In this document: in pieces, positions 44,277-52,100 of the stretch | Layout of the letters: each line of letters starts with the position of its first letter | Position numbering within the stretch: the first letter of the stretch is position 1 | Source of the DNA: JACNJU01 sp964490815 | Lineage (GTDB): Bacteria > Pseudomonadota > Alphaproteobacteria > Rhodospirillales > JABHCV01 | Direction: 5' to 3' | Assembly: GCA_964490815.1 (NCBI GenBank) | Contig: CAZBEC010000007.1 | Location: forward strand, 124,001-188,000 | Length of the DNA stretch: 64,000 nucleotides | Notes under the pieces: generated by a model | Database searches by the model: none | Told to the model about the DNA's origin: nothing | Seen by the model: the letters and a program-made list of their open reading frames with translations, nothing else | Made by a program: the position numbers and the translations under genes

Positions 44277-45488
44277 CTATTTATCCTTCCAACCGGCGTA
44301 GCCATCCCGGGTCTGCGGAAGCTTGCGGTCCAGCAATTTGCCGGCAACAACGGTGCGCAGGATTTGCGCGGTGCCACCGCCGATGGTGAACATGCGGGCG
44401 TCGCGGACCATGCGTTCAAGCGGCAGATCACGTGAATAACCGGCGGCCCCGAAAACCTGCAACGATTCATTGGTGACTTTGATCGCCGTTTCCGACGCCA
44501 GTATCTTCGCTTGCGCCGCCATGGCAACATCCGGAAAGCCGCCATCGGGCGCGCTGGTTGCCGCCCGGTACAGCATCAGGCGGGCTGCATCAAGCCCCGT
44601 GGCCATATCGGCCAGCATCCACTGCAAGCCCTGAAATTCACATATGGGCCGGTCGAACTGCTCGCGGGTCTGGGAGTATTCCAGAGCCAGATCGAAAGCT
44701 CCCTGGGCGATGCCCAGCGCCACCGTTCCCGCTCCAATACGCTGACCGTTGTAGGCTGTCATCAGGCCCGCAAAACCCCGCTTCAATCCTTCGGGAGGGG
44801 CCAGCATCATGTCGACGGGAATCTCCAGGTCGTTAAAAATAACTTCCGTTTCGGGAATGCCGCGCAATCCCATTGCCGGTTCGCGCTTGCCAATTTTTAA
44901 GCCGTCGGGCGTTTTTGCTTCGGGATCGCGAATGGCGATAAAACCGGCGATGCCCAACTCTTCACCATTTTCGTCAAAGGCGCGTGCGAAGATCAGATGC
45001 AAGCGAGATACGCCCCCTCCCGTGATCCAGTGCTTGGTGCCATTCAGGACCCAGCGGTCGCCTTTTTTGTCGGCCCGGGTTGTCATCTGTGTCGCCGCCG
45101 ATCCGGCGCCCGGTTCGGTGATGCAGATGGCCGGTTTATCGCCGGACAGTACGCAGTCAGCCGCCAAGCGTTGTTGTTTTTCCGAGCCATAGGCCATGAT
45201 CGCGCCGATGGCGCCCATGTTGGCTTCCACGACGATACGCGCACTGACGCCGCAGGCCTTGGCGATTTCTTCGATGACGATCACCGCATCCAGATAAGTT
45301 AGTCCTGGCCCGCCGTGACTTTCAGGAACTGTCATGCCCATGAAACCGGCATCGCGCAACTTATTCACGTTGTCCCACGGATAGGCCTCTGTGCGGTCGA
45401 TTTCCGCCGCATGCGGTTTGATTTCCTTGTTGGCGATCTTGCGCGCAGTTTCCTGCAACTGGCGCTGGGTATCTGTCAGGTCAAACAT
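44277..45488 (-). CDS. Acyl-CoA dehydrogenase homologue, candidate 3-sulfinopropionyl-CoA desulfinase
   Basis: 403 residues with the full FAD-binding ACAD fold (ICITEPGAGSAATQMTTRAD, KHWITGGG, EYSQTREQFDRPICEFQ). The medium-chain catalytic glutamate position (normally EGT) reads IGGGTAQILR, and the isovaleryl-type position reads YNGQRIGAG, so Glu is missing at both. Arg84 is present in ACGVSARIVVEAN. From memory, the desulfinase Acd of Advenella lacks the catalytic Glu, has a Gln in its place, and uses Arg84 to hold the sulfinate. Such an enzyme would yield propionyl-CoA and sulfite, and soeABC lies 4 kb away. If not a desulfinase, it is a dehydrogenase with an unusual base. Confidence 0.7.
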   Translation of the reverse strand: MFDLTDTQRQLQETARKIANKEIKPHAAEIDRTEAYPWDNVNKLRDAGFMGMTVPESHGGPGLTYLDAVIVIEEIAKACGVSARIVVEANMGAIGAIMAYGSEKQQRLAADCVLSGDKPAICITEPGAGSAATQMTTRADKKGDRWVLNGTKHWITGGGVSRLHLIFARAFDENGEELGIAGFIAIRDPEAKTPDGLKIGKREPAMGLRGIPETEVIFNDLEIPVDMMLAPPEGLKRGFAGLMTAYNGQRIGAGTVALGIAQGAFDLALEYSQTREQFDRPICEFQGLQWMLADMATGLDAARLMLYRAATSAPDGGFPDVAMAAQAKILASETAIKVTNESLQVFGAAGYSRDLPLERMVRDARMFTIGGGTAQILRTVVAGKLLDRKLPQTRDGYAGWKDK

Positions 45489-45586
45489 GTCTGGACTCCT
45501 AGCAGAAGGCTTTCTGCGAATAGAATGTGCTAATTTCAGGAAAAAACAAAGGAAGGGGTTTTTTATTCGACGTACAAAATATTGGG

Positions 45587-46336
45587 TTAATTATTGTTGG
45601 GGTGGAAATAGGCCGAATTATAGATCTCCTTCAACCGGCCCGAATTTTTCATGTCTTTAATAACGGCATCCAATTTAGGTATTAGAAAGGCATTCTTTTT
45701 ATTCACAAAATGATAGAGCGGTGAGGAAAACAAGGGATCACCCGCTACCCGCATACCACTGTTGGGGAAACTGTTTTGAATTTCAGCCAATCCGGCTTCA
45801 AGAACTGCTACAGCTACTTGAATTCGACCTTTTTCAAGCAAAAGAAACAGATGAGTCATATCGTTTGAAAGAAGCCTATTAAAATGCCTGGTATTGATTT
45901 CCGAGTATCTTACGCCACGAATGACGCCTATTTGAAAAGCCTCAAGGTCCTCCCAGGTATTTATCGGCTTTTCCACTGATTTAGTGAATGCAACACCTTT
46001 GAAATTTATTATGGGCGTTGGGACTGGAAGAAGGTTCTCAAATTTTTTTTCCGTTCCCGGAATGCGAGCTACATCCCCATCTGTCGTTCCATCATTTGCA
46101 GCCACCAGAGAACGAATACCGGGCAATAAACTAACGCTCACCCGGATTCCCAAGCGGTTATATGCTTCGGTTAGAATTTTTATAGCCGCCGAGTGTGTTT
46201 GTTCATTATCTATTGCGGAAAGATGGACTGATCTGGGCAATTCATCTGCAGCGCCCCCGGTAGCAGTGACTCCGGAGAATGTCAGGGGAATACAAAACAC
46301 TATGAAGATGCGCACATATGACAACATTGAGATCAT
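45587..46336 (-). CDS. Orphan periplasmic binding-protein-like protein
   Basis: 249 residues, signal peptide IFIVFCIPLTFSGVTATGGA, then RSVHLSAIDNEQTHSAAIKI and a paired-lobe pattern (INTWEDLEAFQIGVIRGVRY; LLLEKGRIQVAVAVLEAGLA). Similar in type to the proteins at 15168-15857 and 43424-44179, which suggests a small family of free-standing sensors or scavengers. No permease nearby. It follows the acyl-CoA dehydrogenase homologue upstream of it on the same strand, 98 bp away. Confidence 0.6.
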   Translation of the reverse strand: MISMLSYVRIFIVFCIPLTFSGVTATGGAADELPRSVHLSAIDNEQTHSAAIKILTEAYNRLGIRVSVSLLPGIRSLVAANDGTTDGDVARIPGTEKKFENLLPVPTPIINFKGVAFTKSVEKPINTWEDLEAFQIGVIRGVRYSEINTRHFNRLLSNDMTHLFLLLEKGRIQVAVAVLEAGLAEIQNSFPNSGMRVAGDPLFSSPLYHFVNKKNAFLIPKLDAVIKDMKNSGRLKEIYNSAYFHPNNN

Positions 46337-46477
46337 TGCCTATTCAACTTTTCAGGTCCTCAATAAATGTCGCTCTACACCAACCAATTTTCAACTCAAT
46401 CGAACAGTTTCGGCCAAATTTTTCCTGAAGTGTTTTTCTATTTCGTCGTTCCGCCACGACTCTTCACTTCCAGTCCA

Positions 46478-46501
46478 CAAAAAAAGCCCCCATTGGGGGC
46501 T
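46478..46501 (-). terminator. Rho-independent terminator of tRNA-Ser
   Basis: On the minus strand: AGCCCCC, loop AAT, GGGGGCT, then seven T. It begins seven bases after the tRNA CCA end. Stem and T-run are textbook. Confidence 0.9.
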
Positions 46502-46507
46502 GTTTTA

Positions 46508-46597
46508 TGGCGGGCAGTGAGGGATTCGAACCCTCGATGAGCGTTAACCCATACTCCCTTAGCAGGGGAGCGCCTTCAGCCACTCGGCCAACTGCCC
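46508..46597 (-). tRNA. tRNA-Ser (anticodon GCT)
   Basis: Ninety bases including an encoded CCA. Acceptor GGGCAGT pairs with ACTGCCC, discriminator G. The D-arm is GCCGAGTGGCTGAAGGC. The anticodon arm CTCCC TGCTAAG GGGAG-type loop carries GCT for AGC/AGU serine codons. A long variable arm (TATGGGTTAACGCTCAT) marks it as class II. The T-arm is GAGGGTTCGAATCCCTC. It follows ybaK and a GST gene on the same strand and has its own terminator. Confidence 0.95.
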
Positions 46598-46639
46598 GTT
46601 GGCGATGTTATGGCCTGAAAATCCGCGCCTTACAAGTGG

Positions 46640-47131
46640 TTAAATCGGCTCCGCGATATTGTAGGAGACGATGCCGCCGGTCAGTCTTTTAAGTTCCTGC
46701 ACCGTTGTGGGAAAAACGCAATGCTGGTGTCCGGCGGCTGCGAACAAGGCGTCAAAACGTTTCAGACTGACATCGATAGCTATGGGGAGATCCATTTCGT
46801 GGGCGATCGGGGCGCAGCCGCCGATCGAAAAACCCGTCGCCGCCTTGACGTCGGCGGCGCTGGCTTTGGTAACTTCCCCTTCCAGATTGAGGGCGCGTGG
46901 CAGGTTTTCCGGTTTGCATTTGTGATCGCCCGCAACCAACGCCATTACCGGCTGTTCGCCAATGACAAAAACCAGGGATTTAACGATCGCACCCAGCTCG
47001 GCCCCAGTTGAATTTGCGGCGTCCTGGGCAGTTCTGGCGGTCTCTTCAAGTTCGATGACCGTATCGTTCATTCCTGCGTCAGTCAGGGCCTTGCGGACCT
47101 TTTTTACGGACGGTCTTTTTAGATTGCTCAT
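46640..47131 (-). CDS. YbaK/ProX-like aminoacyl-tRNA deacylase
   Basis: Predicted to hydrolyse mischarged tRNA (Cys- or Ala-tRNA-Pro type). 163 residues of the YbaK/INS domain. The catalytic-type lysine is in GAIVKSLVFVIGEQPVMALV, followed by AGDHKC and the GFSIGGCAPIAH loop with the GXXXP-like motif. The ATG at 47131 has GAGGGAA just before it. It follows the GST gene by 16 bp (one operon) and precedes tRNA-Ser. Confidence 0.86.
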   Translation of the reverse strand: MSNLKRPSVKKVRKALTDAGMNDTVIELEETARTAQDAANSTGAELGAIVKSLVFVIGEQPVMALVAGDHKCKPENLPRALNLEGEVTKASAADVKAATGFSIGGCAPIAHEMDLPIAIDVSLKRFDALFAAAGHQHCVFPTTVQELKRLTGGIVSYNIAEPI

Positions 47132-47147
47132 TTCCCTCTTCCCTCTT

Positions 47148-47774
47148 TTAATCCTCCGGCACCTGCATGCCTTTCTCAACAGCGGGACGGGCCGAAAGCT
47201 TGTCGAACCAGCCTTTCACGGCCGGAAAATCACCCAAATCGATCTGATGCCATTCGTGGCGCGCTACCCATGGAAAGGTAGCAATATCGGCGATTGAATA
47301 GTCTTCTCCGGCTAGATTGGGGGATTTGCCCAATTGCCTGTCCAGGACACCATACAGCCGCTTCGTTTCTCCATGATACCGATTCTTGGCGTAGGGAACA
47401 TCCTCCTTTGCGAAACGCAGGAAATGGTGGGCCTGTCCGAACATTGGTCCGACTCCGCCCATCTGGAACATGAGCCATTGCATAACCTGATAACGGGTCC
47501 TTGTATCGGTCGGAAACAACGGGCTTTTCGTTTTTTCTGCCAAATACATCAAAATAGCGCCGGATTCGAAAAGTGAAATCGGAGACCCGTCTGGGCCTTC
47601 ATCGTCGACAATCGCCGGAATTTTTGAATTGGGGCTGATGGCGACGAAAGCTTCTGAGAACTGATCGTCCTGCAGGATGTTTATCGGATGCACTCTGTAT
47701 GGAAGCCCAAGTTCCTCCAGCACAATAGATACTTTTCGCCCATTCGGGGTGCCCCATGTATAAAGATCAATCAT
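47148..47774 (-). CDS. Glutathione S-transferase (YfcG/YghU-like)
   Basis: 208 residues. The thioredoxin-like N-terminus MIDLYTWGTPNGRKVSIVLE carries the Thr/Asn pair used by Nu-class GSTs. The cis-proline is in SPNSKIPAIVDDEG and the glutathione Glu-Ser in SLFESGAILMYLAEKT. The helical C-terminal domain has YSIADIATFPWVARHEW, the Asp capping motif. Nu-class enzymes often reduce disulfides with two bound glutathiones. Start at the ATG at 47774; a GTG four codons upstream is the alternative. Confidence 0.9.
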   Translation of the reverse strand: MIDLYTWGTPNGRKVSIVLEELGLPYRVHPINILQDDQFSEAFVAISPNSKIPAIVDDEGPDGSPISLFESGAILMYLAEKTKSPLFPTDTRTRYQVMQWLMFQMGGVGPMFGQAHHFLRFAKEDVPYAKNRYHGETKRLYGVLDRQLGKSPNLAGEDYSIADIATFPWVARHEWHQIDLGDFPAVKGWFDKLSARPAVEKGMQVPED

Positions 47775-47926
47775 AAGCAGTCTCACATTGGTTTTTTGTC
47801 GTCCGTTATTATCCCTCTATATGGACGACAGATGGTGAGCTGTGCAACAATTGAGACAATAAATTCCTGGGACCAGTAAGTTGGATAAAAATTTATCCCC
47901 TGATGATTGAGAGAGGGTACCCCTTC

Positions 47927-48688
47927 ATGGGCTTGTCTATTCGTTCAATTCTTTTAGCACTTCTTCTCATCGCCGGACTTTCCTTCGGCGCCGCACCTGT
48001 CTTGGCTGAAGATGAAAAGCCGGCTGAAGTCAATGAAACGAAGGAACAGGAAGTCAGCGACCCATTGGAACCCATTAACCGGGTGACATCAGGCTTCAAC
48101 AGGATTTTCCGAAAAGTCATCGCCGATCCGGTGGTTTCGACCTACAAAGCCGTAACGCCCGATCCGCTGGAAAGAGGCATTTCCAATTTCGCCAGCAACT
48201 TGACGGAACCGGTAACCGCCGCCAGCAGCCTGCTTCAGGGCGATACGGAAAACGCTTCCATTGCCTTGGGGCGTTTTCTTGTAAACACCACGGCCGGCGT
48301 TGGCGGCCTGAACGATGCCGCAGGCGATCTGGGCATGGAAGGGAATCAGGAAGATTTGGGCCAGGCCGCTGGCGCCCATGGCATGGGAGGCGGTGCTCAT
48401 ATCGTGCTTCCAATTCTGGGACCCAGCAACCTGCGCGATGTTACCGGCGATGTATTAACTGGCCTGGTTAACCCCCTTCATGCGGCGACTTCGGCCGCCA
48501 ATGCGGGTACCAATTACGCCGAAAATCGCGATGAAATTAACGCTATGACGAAGGATGCGGTCGACCCTTATATTGTGGAGCGGGACAGCTACGAACAAAA
48601 CCGCCGCTACAAGATTAACAACGGTGAGAGTCAGTTCATCGATATTCCCGACTACGATGACGACGAACCCGTCCCTTCAAGTCAGTAA
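47927..48688 (+). CDS. mlaA: MlaA (VacJ) family protein of outer-membrane lipid asymmetry
   Basis: Removes misplaced phospholipids from the outer leaflet of the outer membrane and passes them to MlaC. About 253 residues: signal peptide (IRSILLALLLIAGLSFGAAP), then the signature DPLEPINRVTSGFNRIF and helical domain with ASSLLQGDTENASIALGRFL and VLPILGPSNLRDVTGDVL. There is no lipobox cysteine, so it is probably not lipidated, as in other alphaproteobacteria. The C-terminus is acidic (DDDEPVPSSQ). The ATG at 47927 has GAGAGGG upstream. No mlaBCDEF genes nearby. Confidence 0.9.
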   Translation: MGLSIRSILLALLLIAGLSFGAAPVLAEDEKPAEVNETKEQEVSDPLEPINRVTSGFNRIFRKVIADPVVSTYKAVTPDPLERGISNFASNLTEPVTAASSLLQGDTENASIALGRFLVNTTAGVGGLNDAAGDLGMEGNQEDLGQAAGAHGMGGGAHIVLPILGPSNLRDVTGDVLTGLVNPLHAATSAANAGTNYAENRDEINAMTKDAVDPYIVERDSYEQNRRYKINNGESQFIDIPDYDDDEPVPSSQ

Positions 48689-48791
48689 GCATTAACTATT
48701 TTCCGCTAAATTTCAGACTGTGATGCCCGTTACTGTGATGGGTTTTTAAAGTTCCTATAAAGCAGCCGGAAATTTACCGGAGATACTGCCA

Positions 48792-48986
48792 GTGAGCACT
48801 GAACGTTTAAAATCGACCAGTCAGTATGAAGCGGCCCTTGCTGAAATTATTGCGATTCAGTCAGCCGATGCCCCTGCAGACCTGGGAAGGCTGGAAGAAT
48901 TGACGATGCAGATAGAAGAGTTTGAACAGGATATGTGGACGGATGACCTGTTTGAGGGATTTGACTCCGTCCGTCTAAATTTCTGA
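48792..48986 (+). CDS. Small protein resembling the N-terminal part of HigA-type antitoxins (64 aa)
   Basis: 64 residues, GTG start behind GGAG. The segment QYEAALAEIIAIQSADAPAD with a following acidic helix (LEELTMQIEEFEQDM) resembles the region before the helix-turn-helix of HigA-like antitoxins. No DNA-binding part and no toxin gene are present. It ends 155 bp before the first giant gene on the same strand. Function unknown. Stated similarity is from memory and short. Confidence 0.5.
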   Translation: MSTERLKSTSQYEAALAEIIAIQSADAPADLGRLEELTMQIEEFEQDMWTDDLFEGFDSVRLNF

Positions 48987-49007
48987 TTTTGAGAGGATGA
49001 GAGGACA

Positions 49008-49120
49008 AAGCTCTACAAGGGGAAAATAACCAATTGCTTGGTTGTTTGGATTTATTCTGATATTGTCGGCATATCAATTTTGAGACCTGATGAACGTAGA
49101 AACGTTCTGCTGTAGAGCTT
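49008..49120 (+). promoter_or_regulatory. Structured leader before the first giant gene
   Basis: A 10-bp inverted repeat AAGCTCTACA (49008-49017) and TGTAGAGCTT (49111-49120) encloses about 93 bases. Within it are ACCAA/TTGGT (about 49028-49041) and the perfect hairpin GAACGT-AGAA-ACGTTC (49092-49107). In RNA this would form a closed multi-branch structure ending about 20 bases before the start codon. It could be a regulatory leader, or chance. No known riboswitch was recognised. Confidence 0.4.
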
Positions 49121-49141
49121 AGAAAGAGGGAGGGCTGCGCG

Positions 49142-52100
49142 ATGGCGCAGGCGGGTTATTCCCAATCATATACGTTATCCAGTTCCGGCGCTTCGGTTAA
49201 AGTGCTGCAGGCTGTCGATGGCGGCCAATTGACGGTCCCAGGCAATGCCTGGCTGTTGAAAGCTGACTTCGCGCCTCAAGGATCCGATCTATTGCTTACG
49301 GGGCCGGACGGCGCACAGGTTCTTGTCCGCGATTTCTACAATCTTGAGACCCCGCCTGACCTGCTGACCGATAGCGGTGCGATGATATCCGCCGATCTTG
49401 CCATCAGGCTGGCTGGTCCGGCCGCTCCAGGACAGGTCGCCGCGCTCGGCGTCGAATTGGCTCAAGCCGGGGAATCAATCGGCCGGGTCGAGGCCACCGA
49501 CGGCCTTGTCGAAGCGATCCGTGTAGACGGCACCAAAGTGGCTTTATCCAAGGGTGATGACATCTTCCAGGGTGATACTTTGGTCACTGGCAAGGGAGCG
49601 GCGGTCGGCATTACGTTCATTGACGACACCACCTTCTCGCTGGGCGAGGAAGGCCGTATGGTCATTGACGAGATGGTCTATGACCCCGGCACTCAGGAAG
49701 GCGGCTTCAACGCCAGCCTTGTACAGGGCGTATTCTCGTTCGTCAGCGGCCAGATCGCCAAGACCGGTCCCGATGCGATGACGGTGTCGACCCCTGTGGC
49801 CACCATCGGCATACGCGGCACCAAGGTTGCCGGGCGAGCAGCCCAGGAAGGGTCCGACAACACAATCTCCCTGCTGCCGGAAACCGATGCACAGGGTAAC
49901 CAGATCGTCGGCGAACTGGCGGTGACCAATCAGGGCGGCACGGTAACCCTGAATGCGGTTGGTGCAACTGTGCAAATGTCCAGTGCTTTTGCGCCCCCGC
50001 CCGCACCAGTCGTCTTTTCGCAGCAACAGCTTCAACAGAATTATGGCGCAGCCTTGACCACCCTTTCGACGACAGCCGCCGCAAAAGCCAGCGCCGACGC
50101 CGCCGAAGATGCCGCGCAGGCCGAACAGGCCGAGGCTGAGGCTCAAGCCGCTGAGGCCGAAGCTGAAGAAGCGGCGGCGGAAGCTGAAGCGGCGGCTGCC
50201 GAAGCTGAAGCGGCGGCAGCCGAAGCTGAAGCCAGCGGCGATCCCGAAGCCATAGCGGCAGCCGAAGCGGCGGCGGCTGAAGCCGAAGCCAAGGCTGCGG
50301 AAGCCGAGGCCAAAGCTGCGGAAGCCGAAGCGGCAGCCGCCGAAGCAGAAGCCGCCACTCAGGAGGCGGAGCAATCGGCGCAGCGCAGTGAACAAGCCAA
50401 CACCGAAATGCAGGCTCAGGCGGAAGCTTTCGCCGCTTTCGGCGGCCCCGTCCCAGGTGACGGACCTTCTGGCGCCGGAGCAACAGGAGAAGAACCCGGC
50501 CCGACCGATGGAGACGCTCCACCGGATGGAGGCAATCCTGAAGGAGGGGACGCGCCCCCTGAAGGCGGTCCGTTGGCGGATGACGGCAGCAACCTTCCCG
50601 GTGACGGATCGCTGCCCGAGGAAGGACCACTTCCTGAAGGCGATGGAAATCTTTTTACTGGTGGCGGCGCCGATCCCTTTCTAGGCGGTAGCGATCCCTT
50701 TTTTGGAGGCGGCGATCCGTTGATCGGCGGCAGTGGTGACGATCCCTTATTTGGCAGTGGCGATCCTTTACTTGGTGGCGGTGGTGATGATCCCCTGTTC
50801 GGCGGCGGCGATCCCTTGTTTGGTAGCGGCGGCGATCCCTTGTTTGGTGATGGCGACGGACCTATCTTCAATGACCCGGACGATCCTCCTCCCCCGCCGG
50901 GGGGAGGCAAGGAAGGAGATGGTGGTGGCGGCGGTGGCAGTAGCAGCTCTAATGCGACGCCGAAAGTGACGATGCAAAACGTTGCCGTACATTCCGGCAG
51001 CAACCTCGGATTTACCAATGCGGCAAATTTTGACAGCCTAGTAACCAACAGCTTCCAGGCGGGTGCAAGCGGTCTCGCCGATGTCGACAACGACGGCGAT
51101 TTGGACGTCGTTATAAATGGTTATGATTCGGTTGCCGGTTCATCCTCGGCCGATACCTACGTCGGCCTTAACGATGGTAGTGGAAATTTCACATACTCTG
51201 CTACCAATATGAACAAGAGCATGGGCCGGTTTGAGCTAACCGATGTTAACGACGACGGCAAAATTGATATTGTCGGCGTTGAAAACAGTACAACGTCGCA
51301 ACCGGTCTACTTCGGCGACGGGGCCGGCGGTTTCACGTCTTCAGGACAAACCATCAGCACGACGGGGGGCATCGTTGGGGCTCTCAACGTCGGCGTCGCT
51401 GACCTTAATGGCGATGGCTTGAAGGATATGTTCGTAAACGTCGATTCCGGCAACAAGGTCTATCTGAACGCTCAAAACGGCGATGCGGCCGGCACATTCA
51501 CCGATACCGGCCAATCATTGGCTACCACCAAAGGGACGCCAAGTTACCGTGCGGTAGCTTTGGGCGACATCGACGGGGACGGAGACATTGACGCCGTAAC
51601 CAGCAGTTGGGCTGAAGCCGGCGATGTGTGGAAGAATGACGGCTCCGGGACTTTCACCAGTCACCAAGTTCTCAGCACCATCAGCTCTTCGGCTGGCAAC
51701 GGCATAGATCTGGGCGACCTTGACGGGGATGGCGATCTTGATCTTTTCGTCTTTAACCGGGGCACGACCGTCGCCAACAGGGCAATGCTCAATGACGGTA
51801 CGGGAACGTTTACCGATACAGGGCAAAATCTGGGGGCGACCTCGGGCGGGGATACAGTACGCCAGGGCGGCCAGTTGGCTGATATCGACGGTGACGGGGA
51901 TTTGGACGCCATTTCGGCAACCGACGGCAAGATGGAGATTTTCATCAACGACGGTAGCGCCAACTTTACCCAATCGTCTCTCAACGTCGGCACCGGCTGG
52001 TCGACCCAGGTTCATGCTGGCGATCTAAATGGTGATAGCACAAAGGATGTCCTGGTTGCCAATTATGCGACGGGAAGTCATATCCTGACCAACGACTTGC

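Noticed and set aside
45984..46520. 178-residue plus-strand frame
   Set aside because: Antisense to a secreted protein gene and runs into the tRNA terminator; composition is not coding-like.
49544..50395. Long antisense open frames (also 49743-50630, 55306-56229, 60605-61477) across the giant genes
   Set aside because: They are shadows of Ala/Glu- and Gly/Asp-rich repeats, whose reverse strand rarely has stops. Products are low-complexity (Leu/Arg/Phe or Ser/Pro runs) with no family features.
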